Source of the DNA: DATJLY01 sp963729295
GTDB lineage: Bacteria; Pseudomonadota; Alphaproteobacteria; ATCC43930; CGMCC-115725
Length of the DNA stretch: 64,000 nt
Direction of reading: 5' to 3'
NCBI GenBank assembly: GCA_963729295.1
Contig: CAVSNJ010000003.1
Span: 1 to 64,000 of the forward strand
The notes under the pieces were generated by a model. The model worked only from the letters and a program-made list of their open reading frames with translations. It made no database searches and had not been told where the DNA came from. Made by a program: the position numbers and the translations under genes. Shown one piece after another: positions 8,286 to 17,101 of the stretch. Each line of letters starts with the position of its first letter. Within the stretch, counting starts at the first letter, position 1.

Positions 8286-8530
8286 CACGTTGGGATCAGA
8301 TGCCGTGCGACCTAGCACGCCGCATCGCATGGGTAGAGCGACAGGCCACCCGCTTGTGCGTGGCGGCAACCGTGATCGAGGCGCTACTACGCCGCAGCTA
8401 CACGCCCGAACAGATTGAGCGGATGGACTGCGGCGAAGTCAAGGCACGGCTCGGTGGTCGCCATGCCAGAGTCGATAAGATTGACCGCGTGGTGATCCGC
8501 ACCGCGCAAAGCGGAGGGCATGAACTATGA
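8282..8530 (+). CDS. Small hypothetical protein
   Basis: An 82-residue basic protein whose ATG overlaps the previous stop (ATGA) and whose stop overlaps the next start (ATGA). It contains a helical AATVIEALLRRSYTPEQIER segment resembling a small HTH. No family is recognised. Confidence 0.6.
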   Translation: MTRWDQMPCDLARRIAWVERQATRLCVAATVIEALLRRSYTPEQIERMDCGEVKARLGGRHARVDKIDRVVIRTAQSGGHEL

Positions 8531-9114
8531 GCAAGCTCGGAATGACACACGGACGCCCTGTCGAGCTTCAAGTTATCTCCCGTGCTGACGCCATGGCGCT
8601 GGGACTCAAGCGCTACTTCACGGGTGAGCCTTGCAAGCGCGGACACGTCGCCGCGCGCCTCGTGAATGACTGCGGTTGCGTCGAGTGTGCGAACTATACG
8701 AAGCGTTGCAACCCCAAGCGGCGTGAAAGGGATCGCAAGTACAATACACAAAATCGCGAACGTCGCCGTCAAAACGACATTCTTCGCTATCATGAAGTCG
8801 ATGCTGGCCATTACGCGATGATCCTCGCGGGTCAGCATGGGGGGTGCGCGCTCTGCCATCGTGACCTATCGGCGCTTCCCACGAAGCTCGTACACGTAGA
8901 CCATGACCATGCGACGGGATTGGTGCGCGGTATCCTTTGCAGCAATTGCAACAGCGGACTCGGGCTTCTCGACGATGATCCTAAGTTGCTTGCGCGGGCA
9001 ATCGAATACGTTCTTGAGTTTCGCATGCTCGCGGAAATCTGTCCCTCAAATCGAAAGGACCTCAGCCATGAGAATCCCTCCTTCTGCAAGCGCAAGCGCG
9101 TTGCGGCATACTAG
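8527..9114 (+). CDS. HNH endonuclease, recombination endonuclease VII family (copy B)
   Basis: A 195-residue protein with an N-terminal zinc-knuckle-like segment (GEPCKRGHVAARL, then CGCVECAN) and the endonuclease VII core (GGCALCHRDL, VDHDHATGLVRGILCSNCNSG). Catalytic His/Asp and zinc Cys residues are all present. It differs from copy A at 6119 by its N-terminal zinc segment. It closes the coupled chain 7651-8530. The last ~47 bases overlap the next gene. Confidence 0.88.
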   Translation: MSKLGMTHGRPVELQVISRADAMALGLKRYFTGEPCKRGHVAARLVNDCGCVECANYTKRCNPKRRERDRKYNTQNRERRRQNDILRYHEVDAGHYAMILAGQHGGCALCHRDLSALPTKLVHVDHDHATGLVRGILCSNCNSGLGLLDDDPKLLARAIEYVLEFRMLAEICPSNRKDLSHENPSFCKRKRVAAY

Positions 9115-9334
9115 GCCGTCCGCCTTCACGCGACCCGGTGCCAGCACCGCGCCGGGCAAGCCGCAAAGCACGCCCGGATCAATCGACGCGATCACCGCGG
9201 CGTTGAACGGATCAAAGCGCGGCGACATCGGCGAAATGGGCGCGGCCGATCCGGCGAACGAATTTTTGCATGTTCGCGGTGCCGGCCCCGATCCTGACGC
9301 GGCCGATGATTCCGATGTTGGGGATACCGCATGA
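9068..9334 (+). CDS. Small hypothetical low-complexity protein
   Basis: An 88-residue protein from an ATG preceded by AAAGGA, inside the 3' end of the HNH gene in another frame. It starts Ser/Ala/Arg-rich and ends acidic (DPDAADDSDVGD). Its stop overlaps the next start (ATGA), which supports the call. Function unknown. Confidence 0.5.
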   Translation: MRIPPSASASALRHTRPSAFTRPGASTAPGKPQSTPGSIDAITAALNGSKRGDIGEMGAADPANEFLHVRGAGPDPDAADDSDVGDTA

Positions 9335-9483
9335 AGACTCGCCCGATCAAGCTGGCGACAACTCCCGCGACCAAGGAAGTCGTCCACCAACTCCGCAACA
9401 ATCTTCGCCATGTCCGCTCGGCCGATGGTCGCGTCGGCAACTCGCATCGGGTGACGTGCGGGCAACGTGAGCGGCATAACTGA
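9331..9483 (+). CDS. 50-residue hypothetical protein
   Basis: A short basic protein (MKTRPIKLATTPATKEVVHQ and on) coupled by ATGA to the preceding gene. It is followed directly by a hairpin at 9491, making it the last gene of the rightward operon. No family is recognised. Confidence 0.5.
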   Translation: MKTRPIKLATTPATKEVVHQLRNNLRHVRSADGRVGNSHRVTCGQRERHN

Positions 9484-9490
9484 ATCGAGT

Positions 9491-9520
9491 AGCACGCCTT
9501 ATCGGCAGGCGGGCGTGCTT
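9491..9520 (+). terminator. Hairpin at the end of the rightward operon
   Basis: AGCACGCC and GGCGTGCT form a perfect 8-bp stem with a 13-base loop, 8 bases after the last stop codon. There is no T-tract, so it may be a weak or Rho-assisted terminator. Confidence 0.45.
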
Positions 9521-9676
9521 GGCGGGCCAGGGTGACGGTTTAGCGGCCTCCCATCCTGGCCCGCACCCTCTTCCTCCCCCGCCGGGCTCTAGGCACCCGG
9601 CACCGTTGCAACGGCGGGAGGGTATGCGCCGGCCCCGCACTGGTGGTTGCTCACCCCTGCCAGGGCGGGGCCGTGC

Positions 9677-9716
9677 TGCAAAAGAAACGGCCCCGCCAGT
9701 CGCCCGGCAGGGCCGT
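9677..9716 (-). terminator. Rho-independent terminator of the leftward micro-operon
   Basis: On the minus strand ACGGCCCTGCC pairs with GGCGGGGCCGT over an 8-base loop and is followed by TTCTTTT. A further ACGGCCCCGCC at 9664-9674 can pair with the same second arm, giving two mutually exclusive hairpins. It follows the stop codon at 9746. Confidence 0.75.
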
Positions 9717-9745
9717 CAGAGACGCAAGGACGTAAGGGCGTGAGG

Positions 9746-9967
9746 CTACGCGAGCAACCACAAAACCCCGGCAATGAGCGCCAGCAAGGCAAGGAAGGCT
9801 ACAGGGCGCGTCCGTATGTGGATTACCAGGGGCTTGGCGATCCTGACATGCCGGCGGACTTCGTGGTGCCGGTTGTGCCGCCCGAGAAGATATTCCAATT
9901 CAGATTCTCTTATGAGCGCCCTTCGCAATTCGCGATGCAACGGACTGCCCCAGCCGAGTCCGATCAT
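9746..9967 (-). CDS. Small C-tail-anchored membrane protein
   Basis: A 73-residue protein with a basic, His/Arg-rich N-terminal domain and one C-terminal membrane segment (PVAFLALLALIAGVLWLLA). Its ATG overlaps the stop of a 35-residue ORF upstream. It is the last gene before the minus-strand terminator. The topology recalls small phage or plasmid membrane proteins, but function is unknown. Confidence 0.5.
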   Translation of the reverse strand: MIGLGWGSPLHRELRRALIRESELEYLLGRHNRHHEVRRHVRIAKPLVIHIRTRPVAFLALLALIAGVLWLLA

Positions 9968-10071
9968 TGCTGCAACTCCAGCTTGGTTTGCAACGCATAC
10001 CCGAGCCTACTTAGCTTCGCCGAAATGCCGCCGAGACTGTTTGATTCGGACCCTAAATCCGCATGCCGCAT
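9964..10071 (-). CDS. 35-residue ORF
   Basis: MRHADLGSESNSLGGISAKL and on, ending in a TGA that overlaps the ATG of the membrane protein gene. It also overlaps the 31-residue ORF upstream by 19 bases. Supported only by coupling and position. Confidence 0.35.
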   Translation of the reverse strand: MRHADLGSESNSLGGISAKLSRLGYALQTKLELQQ

Positions 10072-10148
10072 TTGGACTGATAAATCTCTAGGTCATGGGC
10101 CATGCGGATAAGGCGTTCCGCCGTGCGTATGGTGATTCGCTTTTTCAT
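10053..10148 (-). CDS. 31-residue basic ORF
   Basis: MKKRITIRTAERLIRMAHDL and on, coupled by ATGA to the upstream 58-residue gene. It is short, basic and amphipathic. Coupling is the main support. Confidence 0.4.
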   Translation of the reverse strand: MKKRITIRTAERLIRMAHDLEIYQSKCGMRI

Positions 10149-10321
10149 TGCGTGTGCCCTCCCTTCGCCGTAGCGCTGGCAAGCTGGGCCGGTAGCTGAG
10201 GCAGGGTGTAGATTTCCGCCGCGACCGTCACGGTTGCCGTTGTGACGCCCGGCGCGGCGTTCTCTGCCGATGCCAGGAAAAGCCCGAATAGCAGCACGGG
10301 CAGGAAGATAGCGCCGATCAT
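10145..10321 (-). CDS. 58-residue exported or membrane protein
   Basis: The N terminus (MIGAIFLPVLLFGLFLASAE) is a typical signal peptide or membrane segment with a possible signal-peptidase site after ASA; the rest is Thr/Ala-rich. It starts one base after the pilin-like gene stop (TGACATG) and its stop overlaps the next start. Probably delivered to the envelope. No family is recognised. Confidence 0.5.
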   Translation of the reverse strand: MIGAIFLPVLLFGLFLASAENAAPGVTTATVTVAAEIYTLPQLPAQLASATAKGGHTQ

Positions 10322-10322
10322 G

Positions 10323-10652
10323 TCAGTGCCCTCCCACGCATGAGAGAAGCGCTTGCGCGGCGGCGACGTTGGCTTGAAGGGTGTTCGCCCAATCGAGCAA
10401 GCGCGGTCCTATGGTGCGCCCGCCGTAGATGCAGACTGGCCCGAGAATCGACAGGATCAATCCGAACTCAATCGCCACGTTGCCGGACGTATCGCCGCGA
10501 AGCTCGGCTTGCGTCTTGCGGAGTAGCTGTAGCAGCGTCGGACGTTTCGGTTTTTCGAGCGTCGCCGATGCGACATGCACGGCGAGTAGCTTGGTGGACA
10601 AGTCCACCTTGCGGGCGTGCTTTGCGTCGAGTAGTTCATAGAAAGCCTTCAT
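10323..10652 (-). CDS. Flp/TadE-like pilin-type membrane protein
   Basis: A 109-residue protein with AGGAG upstream of its ATG. Residues about 1-55 are a charged cytoplasmic-type leader. Residues about 56-100 (DTSGNVAIEFGLILSILGPV onward) match the Flp/TadE pilin signature: a glycine, a glutamate at the +5-type position (AIEF) and a hydrophobic helix. Flp prepilins are cut at the Gly by a TadV-type peptidase; none is seen here. It leads a five-gene leftward micro-operon. It may form a surface fibre, a coat or a membrane anchor; the leader is longer than normal for Flp. Confidence 0.5.
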   Translation of the reverse strand: MKAFYELLDAKHARKVDLSTKLLAVHVASATLEKPKRPTLLQLLRKTQAELRGDTSGNVAIEFGLILSILGPVCIYGGRTIGPRLLDWANTLQANVAAAQALLSCVGGH

Positions 10653-10724
10653 GGTAGCAACTCCTATCGTGAGGGTTAGAGCGGGTGCTGGCGTTGCTGC
10701 GCTGGCATCCGCTCGCTTCGTGTC

Positions 10725-12120
10725 CTATCCGAGCTTTTCCTTTCCAGGGTATGCGAGCCTCTTAATCGCGGCGTACTTGACCGCGAGCGAAGGTCCCTTT
10801 TTGTTGTACCGTTCTGTCACGTCGCTTCGGGCGTGCCCGACAATGGCTTTGATCGTGCCGGGCGCAACGTGATCCTCCAATTGCGAGATCACGGTTGAAA
10901 CGGAACGAGTGGAATACCTGCAACGGCCCGAAGCCGAGCGCCGTTTTCATTTCGCCGAAGCGGTTGCCGACTTCGTTGCTCCGATCGCCGTCTTGATTCG
11001 CCTTCATGTCCGGGAACAGAATCCGTCCTTGCGCTTGCCGCAGAGACGCGCGAGCACGGGTGCCAGCTTGGGGTGTATCGGAACCTGACGGCCAGTACCG
11101 GCCGAACTCTTGTCTCTGCCGACTTCCATGTACGGTATTGTTGCCCGGAGGAAGATCAAATCGACGCGGAGATTGCAAAGAGCCTGTCGCCGCATTCCCG
11201 TCCACATTGCAACCTGGATCACGTCTCTAAGCTCCGGGTCCGGCCCATGGTCGATTGGAGTCTTTAAGCTCTTTGTCGTCGCGAACTGTCTGGCGATAGC
11301 CGGTGCGCGCGGCGTGTAGCAGCTTGTGAACGTCCGCCGCTTCATAGGCGTCATAGGACTCCTCGCCCGTCACCGCGTCCACCTTCGGCAGATTGAGCGC
11401 CTTGCCGTCGAAGGGATGTTCCTTCCTATCGGCTTTCTTCAAGGCTTGAAGCTCGCGCCAGTAGCCGCGCAACGTATCGAGCTTGCGGCGCACGGTCTTG
11501 ATTTTAAGTCCGTTGTCGCCCGCCATAATCTCCATCGTCCATTCCTTCACCGCGTCATCCGTGATCAACTCGACGAAGGGGAAGCGCTTGGCAAATTCGA
11601 GAACGTCGGAGCGGTACATCCGCTTTTGTTTCTTCTGCAAATGCTTCGCGCCGCCAGCCTCTAACCATTGGTCCACGTACTTCGTAAAGCGCGTGCCGCC
11701 GAAGCTGCCGCCAGCACTCGCGGTCACAACGGCAGGCTGCCCCGATGGCGCAAGGTCATTGAACGGCTCGCCCGTCTCGTAATTCACGGTAGCATTGCGA
11801 CCATCGGCGAGCGGCACAGTGAGAAGCGTCGGGGCATCGCGCATCGCGGCCCCTTCCTTGGTGCCGAAAATCTCGACGAGCTTCCGATTCCAGAACGTCG
11901 CCTTGGCTTCGCTCATTACCGAGTCGATTTTTGCCTGCCACTCGACGGCATAGGCGCGAGCGACGAACTCGGCGAGCTTCCTGTCGCCTGTCTCTGTCGT
12001 CTTTGCAAAGCGCCGCGCCGGTAGGCCAGCGATCCCGCTGTTGCGCAGCTTGACCGGCAATTCCATAACGGCTAACCAGTTGTCCGTCCCGCTGCGCTTT
12101 TCGATGTTGAATGACGGCAT
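10725..12120 (-). pseudogene. int: Tyrosine recombinase (integrase) of element 1, three frameshifts
   Basis: The start MPSFNIEKRSG at 12120 leads into an N-terminal core-binding domain. The catalytic parts follow in different frames: AMWTGMRR (Arg I) at about 11200, FHSFR (HxxR) at about 10910, and GHARSDVTERYNKKG (His and the Tyr nucleophile) at about 10830, ending at 10725. Shifts lie near 11252, 11015 and 10905 (insertion, deletion, insertion). All conserved residues are readable, so decay is recent or the indels are sequencing errors. As written it gives no active enzyme, and the element would be immobile unless complemented. Confidence 0.85.
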
Positions 12121-12154
12121 GACAACCCTGCAATTCGACCCGCTCCCTACAGTT

Positions 12155-12166
12155 CTACCCCACAGT
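12155..12166 (+). repeat. Putative integrase arm site, right copy
   Basis: A second exact CTACCCCACAGT, upstream of the integrase start and about 100 bp from the tRNA-Tyr remnant; the first copy is at 42-53. Confidence 0.5.
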
Positions 12167-12260
12167 GCCGGCCGGGGGCAAGCGCAAAGGATGCCAGGAA
12201 AGGCGGCATCGCAGCTAATGCCGGGCATTTCTCGATGGTGAAAGAGGCGTTAAAAATGAG

Positions 12261-12279
12261 GGTCCTTCCCCCTCCACCA
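12261..12279 (+). pseudogene. tRNA-Tyr 3' fragment (element 1 right attachment site)
   Basis: GTCCTTCCCCCTCCACCA matches the T-stem 3' strand, acceptor 3' strand, discriminator and CCA of alphaproteobacterial tRNA-Tyr, but no 5' half precedes it. It lies 17 bases before tRNA-Gly, matching the usual tRNA-Tyr/tRNA-Gly/tuf order. Inferred remnant left by integration into the tRNA 3' end. Confidence 0.6.
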
Positions 12280-12296
12280 CCATGCTCCGTGCCCGC

Positions 12297-12370
12297 GCGG
12301 GTGTAGCTCAATGGTAGAGCAGAAGCCTTCCAAGCTTACGACGAGGGTTCGATTCCCTTCACCCGCTCCA
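12297..12370 (+). tRNA. tRNA-Gly(TCC)
   Basis: A 74-base cloverleaf with encoded CCA: acceptor GCGGGTG/CACCCGC, D arm GCTC/GAGC, anticodon loop CTTCCAA (anticodon TCC) and T loop GTTCGAT. It is the first intact gene right of element 1 and precedes tuf1 by 43 bases, as in many proteobacterial tRNA-tuf operons. Its normal upstream promoter region, shared with tRNA-Tyr, has been displaced by element 1. Confidence 0.95.
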
Positions 12371-12413
12371 GCGCGGCCGCTCCTCTCCGAATGAAGCGCA
12401 AGGACTCCCGCCT

Positions 12414-13607
<1,194 letters not shown>

Positions 13608-13624
13608 ACGGGAAATAGATGGGC

Positions 13625-13765
13625 TCAGCGCCGCAGGTGGCGCCAGAGCAAGAGCCCGGCGATCACGAGCACGATGCCGAGCCACGAGATATCGAAGACG
13701 AAGGCGTCGCGCGCGATCGCGACGTGAAGCGCCGGCGCCCGCAGGAAATTCCAGACCTGTTCCAT
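13625..13765 (-). CDS. 46-residue single-pass membrane protein
   Basis: The ORF MEQVWNFLRAPALHVAIARD and on contains one clear membrane helix (SWLGIVLVIAGLLLW) and ends in RHLRR, the basic end predicted inside the cell. It lies opposite to tuf1 and tRNA-Trp and fills the gap between them. GC composition and hydrophobicity fit a real gene, but no good ribosome site is obvious and no family is recognised. The start overlaps the tRNA-Trp promoter. Confidence 0.45.
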   Translation of the reverse strand: MEQVWNFLRAPALHVAIARDAFVFDISWLGIVLVIAGLLLWRHLRR

Positions 13766-13793
13766 TGACGCAACCCGGTCCCCAAATCTAGAA
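13765..13793 (+). promoter_or_regulatory. Original tRNA-Trp promoter, now orphaned
   Basis: TTGACG (13765-13770), 17-bp spacer, CTAGAA (13788-13793), with the tRNA 5' half starting 13 bases further. This is the ideal geometry for a tRNA promoter in this group. Because element 2 is inserted after the anticodon loop, this promoter now reads into the element rather than into tRNA-Trp-secE-nusG. Confidence 0.65.
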
Positions 13794-13803
13794 ACGGGGC
13801 CTA

Positions 13804-13843
13804 CTAGGAGTGTAGCTCAATTGGTAGAGCACCGGTCTCCAAA
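13804..13843 (+). repeat. Left attachment site, truncated tRNA-Trp 5' half
   Basis: Forty bases identical to 27585-27624, from 2 bases before the tRNA to the base after the anticodon. Sequence then diverges, so this copy cannot fold into a tRNA. It retains the original chromosomal 5' half and promoter. Confidence 0.92.
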
Positions 13844-13962
13844 TTCGCGAGATTGGTCCGGCTGCATCGTCCTTCGTCTTGAATGTTCCGACAGAAAGGT
13901 GGTTTTCTCGATGCGTGCCGGACATAGCCGGACGTAGGCAAACTCAACGCGCCGTCGCGTCC

Positions 13963-13982
13963 GGTGGCAACATCGGTGGCAA
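13963..13982 (+). repeat. Paired GGTGGCAA arm-type sites, left end
   Basis: GGTGGCAA at 13963-13970 and 13975-13982, twelve bases apart. The same pair occurs at the right end (27516-27534), which suggests binding sites for the N-terminal domain of the integrase. Confidence 0.55.
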
Positions 13983-13995
13983 CAAGGAGGGCAGC

Positions 13996-14367
13996 ATGTT
14001 CAAGATCGATCGCCCGTCCACGATCGCCGAGCTGTGGCGCATATGGACCTGGCTTGAGGAAGCAGAGCTCGCGGTGCCCGAAATCACTGACGGGCGCCCC
14101 GGCTCCGACGACTGGGCGCGCCAGGAGTACCAGAGCGCGCTCTGCGCCGAGATACAGGAGCTGCGCGATCTCGCGCGGACAATGCCCGTGCGGTCCTTCG
14201 CCGATGTCGCCGCGCTTCTCGACATGGTGATCGAGTACGAAGTTGAGTTGCACAAACATCCCGATGATCGGCTCGGTCTACAGCACCTTGTCTCTGAGCT
14301 GCGGCGCCTGGCGCCCGAGGTTGCTATCGGCGCGATCTCGCGCATGGAGCGCCGGCAAGCGTCGTAG
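13996..14367 (+). CDS. Hypothetical protein at the left end of element 2
   Basis: A 123-residue helical protein; the ATG at 13996 has AAGGAGG 5-6 bases upstream, better than the earlier in-frame ATG at 13879, which lies in attachment-site DNA. Acidic and basic residues alternate (RIWTWLEEAELAVPEITDGR region), with no membrane segment. No family is recognised. In the excised circle it would lie just downstream of the promoter-like sequence at 27471, so its expression might depend on excision. Confidence 0.6.
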   Translation: MFKIDRPSTIAELWRIWTWLEEAELAVPEITDGRPGSDDWARQEYQSALCAEIQELRDLARTMPVRSFADVAALLDMVIEYEVELHKHPDDRLGLQHLVSELRRLAPEVAIGAISRMERRQAS

Positions 14368-14395
14368 GGCGCGATCTCGGCGGGCGGCGCTTTCC

Positions 14396-17101
14396 TCAGC
14401 CGATCGTCGGCATGCGCACGGGCGCGCCGCCCGCGCGCGGCGCGGGAGCTTCTGACCGCGCTGGCGCGGGCGACGGCGCCGCGGGCGAACGACGGGGACG
14501 ATCCGCCGACGCCCCACGGCGTCCACGGCACGCCCTGGCCGGGCGCGTAGCCGATCATGGCGCGGCCTTGCTCGCGCAACAGCCGGCGGTTGGTGCGCTC
14601 CCACCATCCGGGCGACGCCGCTTCGTAAAGGTGGTACCAGAGCAAATAATCGAGCGCGCCTTTGAGATAGACGAGGTTCGCGAACGGCACGTGGCGCACG
14701 GCGAAGTGCGCGAGGTCAGGCCATCCCGCCTTGCCGTGCTTCCATTCGTTGTAGATGTGGATGGAAGCTGGTCGACGTCGCTCACGACCGGGCCGCCGGC
14801 GGTGCCGACAAGACCTGCCGCCGAACCGGTTGGCATAATCGCCGAAAAGAAAATCGCCGAAGATGCCGAGGCCGCCGCTTTGCGCCAGCGCCGCCAGGAG
14901 CGTCGCGCGGATCGAGCGGATTGCGCAGAGGATGGCCGAGCGCCGCGTCATTGACGCTCATGCGCAGATAGCCCGCCGGGATGCCGAGCGCCGCCAGCAT
15001 GCCGATGTTGAACACGGCTTCCTTGCGCGACAGGCTCAAATGAATTTCGCGGCCGATGACCTGCGAAAATCGCCGCGAGCGGCCACATCTTGAACTGCAC
15101 CATGAAGCGGCGCAGCTCGCCGCCGAAGCTGCCGGGCCGGTCCTTGCCCAGCACCATCGCGCGCTCGCGCACGCCTGGCGTCACGACCGCGTGCGCCGCC
15201 GCATCGCCGTAATAGGCATAAAGCTTGTCCGCGAGCCCTTGCGCGAAGCGCTGCCCGATCGCCGCCGCCGTCGCCTTGTCGGCGTTCGCCGGGATGGTGC
15301 CGCGGTTGCGCAGCAGGATGCGCGTCTGCACCGGATCGACGTTGAGCGCGTCGCGCGGCGTCATGTAGCTCATGCCATCGGCAACGCGCAGGTTCGGGAC
15401 GTTGCGCAGCAGCTCCCATTCGTCGGGACCGATCCCATACTTCCTGAGGATCTGCGCCAAATGCGGATCGAGATCGGCGAAGCCCTTGCCGGCGTCGCGC
15501 GCCAGCCGGTTCGCCAGCATCTCGCGCACCGCGGCCTGCGTGGTGTCGAAGATGTAGTGGATGCCGGTGTACTTCATGAAGGTGGTGGCGAGCGCGCTGA
15601 TCCGTCCGGGGATCGGATCGTCGCTCGCGAAGCGCGCGTGCATGTCGCGCGTGAGGCCGTTGGCATAGGCGCCAAGCTCGGCGAGCACGTCCTGGCGCTC
15701 GGCCGAGCCTTTGCCCTTCAGGAGCGCCGTCACGAGATGGCCGATCGTGCCGAGACGGCTTTCGCCGTGATGCACCATCTCGCTCGTCACGGTCGGCCAG
15801 ATCGAGGCGAAATGCGTCACGCCGACGCCGCCAAGCGATGACATGCTCTCCCAGGTGCGGATCGAGCTGCCGAGCCGCGCCCACATCTGATTGACCGGGA
15901 TGTTGGCGCTGCCGTCGAGATGCGCCATCACCGCTTCGAGCCCGGCGATCTTCGAGCCGAAGCGCGTCACGCCGTCGAGATCGCCGCGATAGGTCTCCTG
16001 AATGCGACGGGTGATCTGGTTGAGGTTGCCGGCCGGGTTGGTGCCGAGCCGTTCGAGAAGCGCGAGCTGGCGCGCCGACTGGTCGAGCGTCTGCATCACG
16101 CCCTCGGTCAGCGTGCGCGGCGCGCCGAATTGCTTCATGTAGCCGTTCCACGCCTCGCCGTCCTTCCAGCGCAGCACGCGCGGCTGCGACAGGCGGCGCG
16201 CGAGGTTGCCCGTCCCCTCGAAGGCCGGCGCTCGGTAGGCGCTCTCGTCCTTCAGCCCGAACGCGCCATCGGGCGTCATGTGGACGCCCGACACGAGCGC
16301 GTCGAAGACGGAGCGTCCGAACCGCGTCCGCGCCATTGCCGGCGTCTCGCCCGCGCGCGGCGTCAGGGTCTCGAAGCTCTTGTCCGAAAGCCGCGGCGCC
16401 GTCGCCTTCCACCAGGCCTCGAACGCCTGGTCGGGCGTCTTGCCCGGCCCGGCCGCGCGGCGCAGCTTCGCCGGGTCGTGGCTCGTGTGCGCCACATAGT
16501 CGAAGGCGTCGCCGATGCGCGCGCCGGCGGCGTTGAGCCGCGCCTTGACGTGCGCGAGCACGGGCGCCATCGCCTCGGCGATCTGCCGCGCCGGCGTCAG
16601 CTTGCCCATGCGCTCGGGCCCCAGCACGCCCATCGCCCACAGCTCGTGCGAGACTTCCTTGTCGAGCGCGCCGCTGATCGCGACCTTTTCCAGCCCGGCA
16701 TGGCGCAGCTCCCACGCGAGCTGCGCCTGCCAGCCGGCGGCGTTGCCCTTCCACGCGCTCTCGATGCCGTCGCGCCCGCCGGCGTTGGTGCCGTGCAGGA
16801 TCGAGCGCAACGTCGTCTCGGCATTGCCGATGCCGCCGGCGCGATCGACCTGCGCCATGATGCGCGCGCGGATCGCGGCGTTGCGCAGCGCGTCGAGCCG
16901 GTCGAGCTTCGCGTTCTGCTTGAGCCGCGCCGCCAGCTCGTCGGCGGCATAGAACAGCGGGTCCATGCGGCCGGTCTTGCGCATCTCGTCGCCGCGCTCG
17001 GCGACCTGCTGCAACAGGTCGAGCGCCTGGTCCGTGCTGATCTTGCCCTTGGCCGCGATGCGGCCAAGGCATGCCTCGAAGTTTCCGGGGTCGATGTTCA
17101 T
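14396..17101 (-). pseudogene. Large phage internal-virion/ejection-type protein, several frameshifts
   Basis: Starts at MNIDPGNFEACLGRIAAKGK (17101), in an ATGA overlap with the small gene before it. About 685 residues read cleanly (helical; TFMKYTGIHYIFDTTQAAVR and NVDPVQTRILLRNRGTIP regions typical of very large phage structural proteins). From about 15050 the reading jumps through frames near 15050, 14930, 14826, 14770 and 14440, yet conserved blocks continue (FGDFLFGDY, YNEWKHGKAGWPDLAHF, EAASPGWWERTNRRL). The probable end is RMPTIG at 14396. Either a decayed gene or a cluster of assembly indels. Original size about 900 residues. Confidence 0.75.

Larger units (their letters stand above)
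1..12279. mobile_element. Integrative element 1, inserted at a tRNA-Tyr 3' end
   Basis: The segment carries an excisionase-like HTH gene, a RepA-like ATPase, a serine recombinase, two HNH nucleases, many coupled small unknown genes and a tyrosine recombinase at the right edge. Beyond it come a fragment matching the 3' end of tRNA-Tyr and the intact tRNA-Gly/tuf/tRNA-Trp cluster. A 12-bp sequence (CTACCCCACAGT) occurs near both ends. The window begins with CCA, which fits the last bases of an intact tRNA-Tyr copy, so the left border is probably at or just outside base 1. No capsid, portal or tail gene is recognisable. Whether it is a satellite, a small phage or an integrative plasmid is open. 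Confidence 0.75.

Noticed and set aside
13806..13843. A second tRNA-Trp gene
   Set aside because: Only the 5' half is present; after the anticodon the sequence cannot form the 3' stems.
14278..14607. Extra minus-strand gene at the element's left end
   Set aside because: Arg-rich shadow frame; the conserved virion-protein blocks lie in the neighbouring frames.
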